Origin: Ignavibacteria bacterium
GTDB lineage: Bacteria > Bacteroidota > Ignavibacteria > Ignavibacteriales > Ignavibacteriaceae
Assembly: GCA_017302895.1 (NCBI GenBank)
Contig: JAFLBV010000001.1
Coordinates: 1,535,001-1,599,000 of the forward strand
Direction: 5' to 3'
DNA length: 64,000 bases
The notes beneath the pieces are model-generated. The model was not told the DNA's origin and made no database searches. It worked only from the letters and a program-made list of their open reading frames with translations. Shown here piece by piece: positions 17,879-25,775 of this stretch (the stretch's first letter is position 1; each line of letters starts with the position of its first letter). The position numbers and the translations under genes were made by a program.

Positions 17879-18319
17879 TTGAAACAAGAAAAAATGACCC
17901 CATGGTACAGTACCGCTGATGTAGAAAAGAAGTGGTATGTCGTGGATGCTTCGGGTAAAGTGTTGGGCAGATTAGCCACCGAAGTAGCCAGTATCATACG
18001 GGGTAAAAAGAAGCCGGTATTCAGCCCGAATGCTGACACCGGAGATTTTGTCGTAGTAATCAATGCTGATAAAGTAGTCGTCACCGGCAAGAGAGCCGAG
18101 CTGAAGATTTACAAACATCACAGTGGTTACCCGGGTGGACTTAAAACCAAATTGTATAACGAGATGATAAAAGTAAAACCTGAATTCGTCATTGAGCATG
18201 CTGTTCGCGGAATGCTTCCTAAGACGAGATTAGGTAAGAAGATTTTTCATCATTTGAAGGTTTATCGTGGCGCTGAGCACCCGCACGCAGCCCAGAAACC
18301 TGAAGTAATCAGTATCTAA
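17879..18319 (+). CDS. rplM: 50S ribosomal protein L13
   Basis: A 146-residue protein matching L13 throughout: WYVVDASGKVLGRLATEVA near the start, KKPVFSPNADTGDFVVVINA, KIYKHHSGYPGG and AVRGMLPKTRLGKK. It is a primary-binding protein of the large subunit. The start is taken as TTG at 17879 because GGAGG ends 7 bases before it; an in-frame ATG lies five codons later (17894) without a well-placed ribosome site. It is the first gene of a rplM-rpsI-rpsB-tsf group, with rpsI starting 10 bases after its stop. L13-S9 pairing is universal in bacteria. Confidence 0.97.
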   Translation: MKQEKMTPWYSTADVEKKWYVVDASGKVLGRLATEVASIIRGKKKPVFSPNADTGDFVVVINADKVVVTGKRAELKIYKHHSGYPGGLKTKLYNEMIKVKPEFVIEHAVRGMLPKTRLGKKIFHHLKVYRGAEHPHAAQKPEVISI

Positions 18320-18329
18320 CGGAGAATTA

Positions 18330-18716
18330 ATGTCAGACACTTTATTTGTTGGAAGAAGAAAAACCGCAGTTGCCCGTGTCGTTTTAAGACCCGGTCAGGG
18401 TAAGGTAATCGTCAATGGAAGGGATTTGACCGTTTACTTTGCACAGAAGACACAGCAGGACGATATTGCAGCCCCATTTGAGAAACTGGAGTTGACAGGG
18501 CGTTATGATGTAATTGCGAATGTAAAGGGTGGTGGCTCAGCCGGACAGGCAGAAGCAATCCGCCTTGCAATCTCAAGAGCTCTTACTGCAGAAAATGAAG
18601 ATTACAGATCACCTTTGAAACAGGAAGGTTATCTGAAAAGAGATCCGAGAATGGTTGAAAGAAAGAAATACGGCAGACCAAAAGCCCGTAAAAGATTCCA
18701 GTTCTCGAAAAGATAA
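18330..18716 (+). CDS. rpsI: 30S ribosomal protein S9
   Basis: A 128-residue S9. Recognisable parts are FVGRRKTAVARVVLRPG at the start, GGGSAGQAEAIRLAISRAL in the middle, and the basic C-terminal tail KKYGRPKARKRFQFSKR, whose last Lys-Arg contacts tRNA in the P site. It follows rplM by 10 bases and has its own AGGAG-like site (GGAGAAT just before the ATG). It is full length and shows nothing odd. Confidence 0.97.
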   Translation: MSDTLFVGRRKTAVARVVLRPGQGKVIVNGRDLTVYFAQKTQQDDIAAPFEKLELTGRYDVIANVKGGGSAGQAEAIRLAISRALTAENEDYRSPLKQEGYLKRDPRMVERKKYGRPKARKRFQFSKR

Positions 18717-18737
18717 TTTTATTTACAAATCAACATT

Positions 18738-18788
18738 CTTTCTGATTTACCGCCTGTGCCTCGCGGCTTAAGGTAAAGTGGAAGAAAG
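18738..18788 (+). promoter_or_regulatory. Structured leader upstream of rpsB
   Basis: In the 94-base gap before rpsB three nested pairings can be drawn: CTTTCT (18738-18743) with AGAAAG (18783-18788), TTTACC (18746-18751) with GGTAAA (18772-18777), and an inner CCGC/GCGG stem (18750-18753 and 18763-18766) that competes with part of the second. It is followed by AGGAG at 18801 and the ATG at 18811. The position suits a ribosomal protein autoregulatory site for S2. No T-run, so it is not a simple terminator. Confidence 0.45.
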
Positions 18789-18810
18789 AAAAAGTTTAAC
18801 AGGAGTTTAG

Positions 18811-19575
18811 ATGTACGATATAGAGTTAACTCAACTGATCGAAGCGGGTGCGCATTTCGGTCACCTTACCCGCCGTTGGAACCCAAAGATGAAACCCTAC
18901 ATCTTTATGGAGAAAAACGGAATTCATATTATAGATCTTAACAAGACTAAAAAAATGATCACCGAGGCAGCGGTTGCTTTAGGTGAAGTGGTTGCTCAGG
19001 GCAACAAAGTCTTGTTTATTGGTACGAAGAAGCAAGCCAAAAACATAATCGAGACAGAAGCAAGAAACTGCGGAATGAACTGGGTTACCGAAAGATGGCT
19101 CGGCGGAATGCTTACCAATTTTTCAACAATTAGAAAAAGTGTAAAAAGACTCCAGCAGATCGAGAGACAGGAGACTGACGGTACTTTCGAGAAAATTACA
19201 AAGAAAGAGCGTCTCTTCCTTACTCGCGAAAAAGACAAGTTAAGAAAAATACTTGAAGGCGTCGAATCGATGAACAAGCTCCCTGGAGCAGTTTTCATTG
19301 TCGATGTAAAAAAAGAATCCATCGCAGTAAAAGAAGCCAAAAGGCTCGACATCCCCGTCTTCGCCATGGTTGATACAAATTGCGATCCTGATCTGATTGA
19401 TTATGTTATCCCTGCTAACGACGATGCAGTAAAGACCATCGAACTTGTGATCAAGACAATGGTCGAAGCTGCCAAAGAAGCAAGCGTAAGAGCCAAGGAA
19501 CAAAAAGCCGAAGCCGCTGCTGAATCTGAAAGAGTAAGGAAAGAACAGGATAAAACTGAGCAAGACTCAAAATAA
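18811..19575 (+). CDS. rpsB: 30S ribosomal protein S2
   Basis: A 254-residue S2. Diagnostic segments are [98 protein letters not shown] and [10 protein letters not shown] charged C-terminal extension rich in Glu, Lys and Ala (about residues 220-254) is somewhat longer than in the shortest homologues. AGGAG lies 5 bases before the ATG. It is followed by tsf, the normal S2-EF-Ts arrangement. Confidence 0.97.
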   Translation: MYDIELTQLIEAGAHFGHLTRRWNPKMKPYIFMEKNGIHIIDLNKTKKMITEAAVALGEVVAQGNKVLFIGTKKQAKNIIETEARNCGMNWVTERWLGGMLTNFSTIRKSVKRLQQIERQETDGTFEKITKKERLFLTREKDKLRKILEGVESMNKLPGAVFIVDVKKESIAVKEAKRLDIPVFAMVDTNCDPDLIDYVIPANDDAVKTIELVIKTMVEAAKEASVRAKEQKAEAAAESERVRKEQDKTEQDSK

Positions 19576-19596
19576 AAAACAAGGATTAGACTAAGA

Positions 19597-20457
19597 ATGA
19601 ATATTACCGCAGCACAAGTAAATGAACTTAGAGGCAGGACTGGTGCCGGAATTCTTGACTGTAAAAAAGCCCTCGTTGAATCTGAAGGAGACATGGATAA
19701 AGCCATTGACTACCTGAGGAAAAAAGGTGCTGCCATGGCAGCCAAAAGAGCTGACAGAAGCGCCAACGAAGGAAGAATTTCAGCAAAAGTTTCTGAAGAT
19801 AAAAAATATGGTGTTTTGGTAGAAGTAAACTGTGAAACAGACTTTGTTGCTAAATCTGATGATTTTGTGGCATTCTCAAAACAGATTACTGATATCGCAT
19901 TTTCAAAGAAGATTAAAAGTTCTGCAGAATTGATCGAATCAGTTCCGGAAGTTACTGATTTGTTAAATGAACTTACTGCAAAAATTGGCGAAAAACTTGA
20001 AGTTTCCAGAGTAGCTTCTCTTGAGACAGAAAATGGCATGATCGACTTCTACATCCATTATGGAGACAAGTTGGGTGCCCTCGTCAGATTCGATAATGTA
20101 TCTGGTGATGCTGTTACTGCGTTTGCACATGCCGCACAGGATGTTGCAAAACAGGTTGCAGCCATGAGTCCAGTTGCAGTGAGCAGAGACAATGTACCTG
20201 CTGACCTGATTGAGAAAGAGCTCGAGATTTACAAAGAGCAGTTCAGAAAAGAAGGAAAGCCGGAAGACAAGATCGAGTTTATTGCAAAGAACAAACTTGG
20301 CAAATACTTCGAAGAAGTTGCACTTCTCGAGCAGTCATTTTTCCGCGATGACAAAAAGACTGTCGGAGCATTTTTGGATGAAGTAAACAAAGCCAACGGC
20401 ACAAAAATCGTTGTTGATTCTTTTGTAAGATTCAATCTCGGTGACAGCTCGAAATAG
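19597..20457 (+). CDS. tsf: Elongation factor Ts
   Basis: A 286-residue EF-Ts, the guanine-nucleotide exchange factor of EF-Tu. The N-terminal UBA-like part has VNELRGRTGAGILDCKKALVESEGDMDKAIDYLRKKG, and the core signature is VEVNCETDFVAKSDDFVAF. HAAQDVAKQVAAMSP and the later IEFIAKNKLGKYFEEVALLEQSF follow the family order. It lies 21 bases after rpsB and ends before a strong terminator at 20478, so it closes the ribosomal protein operon. Confidence 0.97.
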   Translation: MNITAAQVNELRGRTGAGILDCKKALVESEGDMDKAIDYLRKKGAAMAAKRADRSANEGRISAKVSEDKKYGVLVEVNCETDFVAKSDDFVAFSKQITDIAFSKKIKSSAELIESVPEVTDLLNELTAKIGEKLEVSRVASLETENGMIDFYIHYGDKLGALVRFDNVSGDAVTAFAHAAQDVAKQVAAMSPVAVSRDNVPADLIEKELEIYKEQFRKEGKPEDKIEFIAKNKLGKYFEEVALLEQSFFRDDKKTVGAFLDEVNKANGTKIVVDSFVRFNLGDSSK

Positions 20458-20477
20458 TCAGTCGTTGAATAAATTGT

Positions 20478-20508
20478 AAAGGTCTTAAGTCTCTTAAGAC
20501 CTTTTTTT
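20478..20508 (+). terminator. Strong rho-independent terminator after tsf
   Basis: A perfect 12-bp stem, AAAGGTCTTAAG (20478-20489) with CTTAAGACCTTT (20493-20504), a 3-base loop TCT, and further T residues. It separates tsf from pyrH, which therefore either has its own promoter or depends on read-through. Confidence 0.85.
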
Positions 20509-20531
20509 ATATAAAAGTGGAGAGAGAAAAG

Positions 20532-21254
20532 ATGTCATCAGCTAAATATCGCAGAATATTGCTTAAGTTGAGTGGTGAATCATTAATGGGCAACAAAGGA
20601 TTCGGAATAGATCCCGAGATGCTCAAATTTTTTGCTGAAGAGATAAAAACTGTGCACAATATAGGTGTACAGGTAGGAATAGTCATAGGTGGAGGGAATA
20701 TTTTCAGAGGACTTGCAGCCGAGGGCCAGGGAATCGACCGGGTTACCGGTGATTTGATGGGCATGCTTGCAACAACAATAAATTCACTCGCACTTCAGAA
20801 TGCAATTGAAAAAGCGGGAGTGTTTTCCCGTTTAATGACGGCAATAAAAATGGATGAGATTGCGGAACCTTACATCAGACGAAGAGCTATCAGACACCTT
20901 GAGAAAGGGAGAGTCGTAATCTTCTCAGCCGGAACGGGACACCCGTATTTCAGCACTGATACCGCGGCAGCACTTCGGGCAGTTGAAATTGAAGCCGATG
21001 TAATTATCAAGGGAACCCGTGTGGATGGTGTGTTCGATTCCGACCCCGAAAAAAATCCTGAAGCGAAGCAATTTGAAGGAATCAGTTATCTTGATGTAAT
21101 GAATAAAAATCTTCGAGTAATGGACCTTACTGCGATAAGTCTCTGTCAGGAGAACGATCTTCCCCTTCAGGTATTCAACATGAATGTCACAGGAAATTTA
21201 TTGCGTGTTGTAATGGGAGAAAATATTGGTACATTTGTAAATCATACTGGTTAA
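20532..21254 (+). CDS. pyrH: Uridylate kinase (UMP kinase)
   Basis: A 240-residue bacterial UMP kinase of the amino acid kinase family, making UDP from UMP with ATP. Seen: [13 protein letters not shown] at the start, [12 protein letters not shown] for phosphate binding, [43 protein letters not shown] and [18 protein letters not shown]. The ATG at 20532 is preferred to an in-frame GTG at 20517 because the purine-rich GGAGAGA at 20519-20525 then sits at ribosome-binding distance. It follows the tsf terminator and precedes frr, the common pyrH-frr order. Confidence 0.95.
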   Translation: MSSAKYRRILLKLSGESLMGNKGFGIDPEMLKFFAEEIKTVHNIGVQVGIVIGGGNIFRGLAAEGQGIDRVTGDLMGMLATTINSLALQNAIEKAGVFSRLMTAIKMDEIAEPYIRRRAIRHLEKGRVVIFSAGTGHPYFSTDTAAALRAVEIEADVIIKGTRVDGVFDSDPEKNPEAKQFEGISYLDVMNKNLRVMDLTAISLCQENDLPLQVFNMNVTGNLLRVVMGENIGTFVNHTG

Positions 21255-21301
21255 AAGTAAATTTGTTTTTTTAAAATCAGTAATTTTATATAAGGCTTGA
21301 A

Positions 21302-21856
21302 ATGGAACAAATAATTAAAGAAGCCACGCTCAAGATGAACAAATCAATAGATGCGTTCAGACAGGAACTGGCAAAAGTTCGTACCGGAAAAGCTACCACA
21401 GCAATTCTTGACGGAATAAAAGTTGATTATTATGGAACACCGACCCCATTAAAGCAGGTTGCGAATGTAAGTGTACTGGACGCACACACACTTTCCATCT
21501 CCCCTTGGGACAGAAGTTCGATAAATGCAATTGATAAAGCAATACTTCAGGCAGATTTGGGGCTTAACCCGGTAAATGATGGTATAAACATCAAAGTTCC
21601 AATTCCTCCTCTCACCGAGGAGAGAAGAAAAGAGTTTGTAAAACTGGTTAAGAAGTTCGGCGAGGAAGCAAAAATTGCGATAAGGAACATTCGTCGTGAT
21701 GCGAATGAACACCTTAAGAAAAAACAGAAAGACGACAAATTGTCGGAGGATCTGTTGAAGGAAGCTGAACAGAAGGTGCAGAAATCGACGAACGATCACA
21801 TCACAGAAATTGATCAGATACTTGTACATAAAGAAAAAGAGATAATGGAAGTTTAA
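21302..21856 (+). CDS. frr: Ribosome recycling factor
   Basis: A 184-residue RRF, which with EF-G splits post-termination ribosomes. The family order is clear: MNKSIDAFRQELAKVRTGKA near the start, YYGTPTPLKQVANVSV in the hinge/domain II region, ISPWDRSSINAIDKAI, GLNPVNDG, and the long C-terminal helices with KKFGEEAKIAIRNIRRDANEHLKK. Full length. It starts 47 bases after pyrH and probably belongs to the same transcript. A hairpin without a T-run follows it. Confidence 0.96.
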   Translation: MEQIIKEATLKMNKSIDAFRQELAKVRTGKATTAILDGIKVDYYGTPTPLKQVANVSVLDAHTLSISPWDRSSINAIDKAILQADLGLNPVNDGINIKVPIPPLTEERRKEFVKLVKKFGEEAKIAIRNIRRDANEHLKKKQKDDKLSEDLLKEAEQKVQKSTNDHITEIDQILVHKEKEIMEV

Positions 21857-21875
21857 CAGGCGTTAGATTTTCGTA

Positions 21876-21912
21876 GCTGCCTCGATTTTTGCCGGTCATA
21901 AATCGAGGCAGC
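21876..21912 (+). other. 13-bp hairpin between frr and the Omp85 gene
   Basis: GCTGCCTCGATTT (21876-21888) is perfectly complementary to AAATCGAGGCAGC (21900-21912), with an 11-base loop. No T-run follows in either direction, so it may be a processing or stabilising element or a weak terminator rather than a classic one. Confidence 0.6.
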
Positions 21913-21950
21913 AATCAAAAGAAAAATAAATTTCCCCCTTGGAGAGCTTT

Positions 21951-23957
21951 TTGAAGAATGCCTGCAGGCTTTTCTGTTTATTGTTTCTCATTACTGTGTC
22001 ACTTAAGGCTCAGGAGGAGATGCAATTTGAATTACAGACGATCAAATTTGAGGGAAATAACAATATCCCGTCGAAAGTAATCTCCTCGATTTTAAAGTCG
22101 AAAGAATCTCCCAATAATTTTTTCCAGTTTCTTAATAAATTCACATCCCTTGGTGCACCACCTGTGTACATCGACTTTGATTTGGTAGATACAGATGTAA
22201 AAAACATCGGAGCATTGTATAATTCACGAGGTTTTTTTAAGACAAAGGTTGATTACTACTATTCCCTCGATTCTGCAAGCCGAAGTGCAGATCTGACTTA
22301 TCAGATATTTGAAGGACCGGAAGCGGTGTTGGGGAAAGTAAAGCTGCACGGATTGACAGAATTTCCGCAGAGGGACTTCTGGGAGATTAATGACAGAGTA
22401 CTTGTGAGAGAGGGGCAGCCATATTCACAGGACCGTGTTCTTGAATCGATAAATGGTGTTTTGATGTATCTCAAATCGCAGGGGTATCTGCTCTCCAATT
22501 ATGACAGTACTGTTGTCGTAAAAGACACTCTTATCGACAGGGCTTATGTGGATATCTTTTTCCAACTCGGGAAAAAATATTATATCGATTCTGTGCTTGT
22601 TTCTACCGGCGGACCTGGGAAAAGTGAAGTGAGTGAAGAGATGCTCAAGGACCTGACGGGAATAAAGCAGGGTGATATTTTTGATATTAACAAAATAACC
22701 CAGGCTCAGGTGCGGCTTTACAGGACGGGTCTGTTCAGTTATGTAAGAATCTATCCCGGTATGGAAGGAATCCGGGAATCTTCAGTACCGGTTAAGGTCG
22801 ATGGGAACATCTCCATGATGAACGACCTGAACCCCGAGCTGATAATGAACAACATTCAAAATGCATTTAACTTTGGTGTGGGCCTCGAGTATAACCGAAA
22901 GAACTTTTTTGGAGGTGCGCGGCGGTTTACTTCGAGGGCACAGATAAACTATCAGGATTTGTTCTCACTAAACATTCCAAGATTGTTCAGTCTGATATCG
23001 CTTTCCGACACCGTGACTACCGGAGCCGCCGAGTTCAGGGCACGGGTGGAACAACCCTACTTCCTGGGGCAGCCAATCTTTGCGAGCCTCGAACTTTCGA
23101 GTCTGATCCAAAAGATAAAATACCTTCAGGGTCTTACCTACAAGGGAAAAATAAATTTCGAGTTTGAGCTGCCAAAGTACACATTTTTCAACAGCATGAA
23201 CCTCTTCTATGCACTCGAATATAACAGACTCACGGTAATCAGTGAAAAACTGGGAAATCCGTATAACGATCTTATGTCGGCAGGATTTGGCGGTCAGTTG
23301 ATATCGAGTCATGTGGATGATTTTATTTTCCCGACCGAGGGGAGCAATTATAATCTTTATATTGAGGAAGGGAATCTTTTACCATACCTGTTTTCGATGG
23401 CATTCAAGGGTGAATATCTTTCGTTGCTGTTCCTGAAGTCGCAGGCTACAGCGAGTTACTATTTTTCTCTTTCATCAGCCAATGATCTGATTTTTGGAAT
23501 GAAATTTTCAGCGGGTTATATCGGCACTTTGTCAGGGGATAAAAATACGGTGCCATATGTAAAGGAATTTTTTGTCGGGGGAAGCAACTCCGTAAGGGGA
23601 TGGTCTTCCCGGGCATTTCCTCCGCAAAAAGGGATTGATAATGGGCTGGATGAGAACAGCATACCTGGCGGTAGGATACTGACGGAGGGATCGTTTGAAC
23701 TTCGGAAAAGGTTCAACAGTCTTATCGGGATGGCGGTTTTTGCTGATTGGGGGAACACCTGGAAAGAGATGTCCAATGTAAAAATCAGTGAAGTGGCGGT
23801 TGCGGCAGGATTTGGCTTCCGTTTCTACACTTCCATTGCAGCATTCAGGCTCGATTTCGGTTTTAAGGTATATGATCCCTACGACCGTACTCCGATACCG
23901 GAGCGTAGATTTTTTGATCTGATGCAATTCCATTTTGGTATAGGCGAGGCGTTCTAA
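21951..23957 (+). CDS. Omp85-family outer membrane protein (BamA/TamA-like)
   Basis: A 668-residue outer membrane protein. The TTG at 21951 is taken as start because GGAGAG (21941-21946) lies at a good distance and a signal peptide follows at once (MKNACRLFCLLFLITVSLKA). A longer start at TTG 21939 overlaps that ribosome site. Residues from about 25 to 300 form POTRA-like repeats (FELQTIKFEGNNNIPSKVI, then AVLGKVKLHGLTEF and YYIDSVLVSTGG). The rest is a 16-strand-type beta-barrel with VKEFFVGGSNSVRGW, the family's conserved motif region, ending in Phe. It is a member of the assembly/translocation barrels; whether it is the main BamA or a paralogue such as TamA cannot be told. Confidence 0.85.
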   Translation: MKNACRLFCLLFLITVSLKAQEEMQFELQTIKFEGNNNIPSKVISSILKSKESPNNFFQFLNKFTSLGAPPVYIDFDLVDTDVKNIGALYNSRGFFKTKVDYYYSLDSASRSADLTYQIFEGPEAVLGKVKLHGLTEFPQRDFWEINDRVLVREGQPYSQDRVLESINGVLMYLKSQGYLLSNYDSTVVVKDTLIDRAYVDIFFQLGKKYYIDSVLVSTGGPGKSEVSEEMLKDLTGIKQGDIFDINKITQAQVRLYRTGLFSYVRIYPGMEGIRESSVPVKVDGNISMMNDLNPELIMNNIQNAFNFGVGLEYNRKNFFGGARRFTSRAQINYQDLFSLNIPRLFSLISLSDTVTTGAAEFRARVEQPYFLGQPIFASLELSSLIQKIKYLQGLTYKGKINFEFELPKYTFFNSMNLFYALEYNRLTVISEKLGNPYNDLMSAGFGGQLISSHVDDFIFPTEGSNYNLYIEEGNLLPYLFSMAFKGEYLSLLFLKSQATASYYFSLSSANDLIFGMKFSAGYIGTLSGDKNTVPYVKEFFVGGSNSVRGWSSRAFPPQKGIDNGLDENSIPGGRILTEGSFELRKRFNSLIGMAVFADWGNTWKEMSNVKISEVAVAAGFGFRFYTSIAAFRLDFGFKVYDPYDRTPIPERRFFDLMQFHFGIGEAF

Positions 23958-23969
23958 AGTTAATTCAAA

Positions 23970-24000
23970 TTGATTAACTCCTTAATTTTCCGTATATTTA
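23970..24000 (+). promoter_or_regulatory. Promoter candidate of the yicC-gmk-rpoZ operon
   Basis: TTG at 23970-23972, a 20-base spacer and TATATTTA at 23993-24000, one base away from the TAnnTTTG element. It lies directly ahead of the yicC ATG at 24022, leaving a very short leader. Same geometry as the sites ahead of rplM and of the gene at 60841. Confidence 0.4.
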
Positions 24001-24021
24001 AAAATTTAAAATCCGGTTTTT

Positions 24022-24897
24022 ATGATCCTAAGCATGACAGGTTTCGGCAAGGCACTTTCCACCTATAAAGGATATGCCTTTGAATCAGAAGTTAAAAGTC
24101 TGAACAGCCGCTACCTTGAAATCACAATAAAACTCCCCTCACTTCTGCAAAATAAAGAGTACGAGATCAGGGAAGCCCTGAAAAATCTTTTAAGGCGAGG
24201 AAAGATATACATCAGCCTTTCAATCAGGCCCGAAGAGAACGAAAATGAAACATTTTTTCTGAACGAAAGCAAGCTTAAAGAGCTTCTCGGAGTCTTCGGG
24301 AGAATAAAGAGCGATTATGGTGTTGCGGGGGAAGTGAAGCTCGATCATATCATCAACTTCAGAGATATCTTTACCCCTGAACTCGACGAGCTCGATGATG
24401 ATCATATTGAGCATCTGAAACTTGTTGTAATCGAAGCTGTTAAACAATTGAACCAGATGAGGGAAGCAGAGGGCGGAGCACTCGCAAAAGACCTCTCCGA
24501 GCGGATCAGGCTCATAGATGGTTACCTCGCAGATGTGGAAAAGGATTACAGTGGAAAAGTTGCTGAGTACTTTAGTGAGTTGAAAAGGCGCGTAATCGAG
24601 ATAACCGAAAACAGCAACATCAACCCTGACCGGATAGAGTATGAAATTGCGATGATAGCCGACAAAGCTGATATTACAGAAGAATGTGTAAGATTAAGAA
24701 GCCACCTGAACTTTTTCCTTGAAACTCTCGAGAAAGAGAATGAAGCAGGGAAGAAACTGAATTTTATATGTCAGGAAATGCACCGGGAAGCCAATACTTT
24801 GGCGTCCAAATCACTTTCCACCGAGGCTATTCACAAATCTGTTCAAATCCGTGATGAGATTGAGAGAATCAGAGAGCAGGTGCAAAATATTGAGTAG
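24022..24897 (+). CDS. yicC: YicC/YloC family endoribonuclease
   Basis: A 291-residue protein of the YicC family, which opens with the near-invariant MTGFGKA and SEVKSLNSRYLEI. The C-terminal part, with EYEIAMIADKADITEECVRLRSHL and a final GKKLNFICQEMHREANTLASKS, matches the family's conserved domain. Members have been shown to be metal-dependent endoribonucleases. The gene precedes gmk and rpoZ, a conserved neighbourhood in many bacteria. Its stop overlaps the proposed gmk start by 8 bases. Confidence 0.92.
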   Translation: MILSMTGFGKALSTYKGYAFESEVKSLNSRYLEITIKLPSLLQNKEYEIREALKNLLRRGKIYISLSIRPEENENETFFLNESKLKELLGVFGRIKSDYGVAGEVKLDHIINFRDIFTPELDELDDDHIEHLKLVVIEAVKQLNQMREAEGGALAKDLSERIRLIDGYLADVEKDYSGKVAEYFSELKRRVIEITENSNINPDRIEYEIAMIADKADITEECVRLRSHLNFFLETLEKENEAGKKLNFICQEMHREANTLASKSLSTEAIHKSVQIRDEIERIREQVQNIE

Positions 24898-25477
24898 CGA
24901 TAAGGTGCGGGGCAAAATTTATGTTATTTCGGCACCGAGCGGGACGGGAAAAACCACAATAATAAAAAGAATCAAGGAAATCAGACCCGAGATTCGTTTT
25001 TCCATTTCTGCCGCAACCCGGAACCCCAGAGGGATTGAAGTTCACGGGAAAGACTACTACTTTCTGTCGAAAGATGATTTCATGAAGAAAGTGAAAGCCG
25101 GTGAATTTGTCGAGTGGGAAGAAGTGTTTGGCAACTACTATGGTACACTTAAGAGTGAACTTGTGGATACAGTCGAAAAAGGGGAGGATGTCATACTTGA
25201 GATCGATGTGAAAGGTGCTTTAAACATAAAGCAGCAATTTCCCGAATCTGTTCTTGTTTTTCTCCTTCCACCCAGCATCGAAGAGCTTGTCGCCCGTCTG
25301 ACAGGGAGAAATACTGAAAAGCAGGAAGAACTTGAAAAGAGAATAGCAAGAGCGGAACTTGAATTTTCGTTCCGGGAGCAATTCGATCATTGTGTTGTAA
25401 ACAATGATCTTGAAGAATGTGTAAATGAAGTTTTAGAGTTAATAAGTAAACCCAAAACCATTGGAGGTAACCAATAA
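24890..25477 (+). CDS. gmk: Guanylate kinase
   Basis: A 195-residue GMP kinase (GMP + ATP to GDP + ADP). Seen: P-loop APSGTGKTT, SISAATRNPRGIEVHGKDYYFLS for the GMP site, EFVEWEEVFGNYYGT, LEIDVKGALNIKQQFP, and the LID-type arginines in RLTGRNTEKQEELEKRI. The start is uncertain. TTG at 24890 has AGG about nine bases upstream and overlaps yicC by 8 bases; a GTG at 24905 with AAGG before it is a rival. A longer open frame to an ATG at 24851 lies wholly inside yicC and adds unconserved residues. The stop overlaps the ATG of rpoZ by one base. Confidence 0.94.
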   Translation: MSSDKVRGKIYVISAPSGTGKTTIIKRIKEIRPEIRFSISAATRNPRGIEVHGKDYYFLSKDDFMKKVKAGEFVEWEEVFGNYYGTLKSELVDTVEKGEDVILEIDVKGALNIKQQFPESVLVFLLPPSIEELVARLTGRNTEKQEELEKRIARAELEFSFREQFDHCVVNNDLEECVNEVLELISKPKTIGGNQ

Positions 25478-25770
25478 TGGGAATAACCCCGGTTGATCTT
25501 AGAGAGATCGATAAAAATGCAGCAAATGTCTATGAAGCCATAGTAATTGCGGCAAAACGCGCCCGTATCATAAACGATGCGCAGAGAATTGAATTTAAGC
25601 AGATGCAGAGCAATCTGCCTGAGAACAATTCTGACGATGGTGAAGATCTTGACAATCCCGATCAGATGAAGATTTCGGTGGAATTTGAGAAGAGGGACAA
25701 ACCACATATTCAAGCCCTCAATCAACTTCTCGAAAGCAAAATTCACGCAGAATACAGAGACAGAGGATAA
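25477..25770 (+). CDS. rpoZ: RNA polymerase omega subunit
   Basis: A 97-residue omega/Rpb6-like subunit. The signature NVYEAIVIAAKRARIINDAQRIEF corresponds to the conserved helix that clamps the beta-prime C-terminus. The rest is acidic and variable, as usual. Identity is strengthened by position: directly after gmk and before coaBC, the order gmk-rpoZ-coaBC seen in many bacteria. It starts on the last base of the gmk stop codon region (one-base overlap), which suggests translational coupling. Confidence 0.9.
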   Translation: MGITPVDLREIDKNAANVYEAIVIAAKRARIINDAQRIEFKQMQSNLPENNSDDGEDLDNPDQMKISVEFEKRDKPHIQALNQLLESKIHAEYRDRG

Positions 25771-25775
25771 CTGAA

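Noticed and set aside
24851..24889. Longer gmk frame beginning inside yicC
   Set aside because: The 13 extra residues are shadow translation of the conserved end of yicC, and the kinase core begins about 20 codons later; the later TTG or GTG starts fit the family length.
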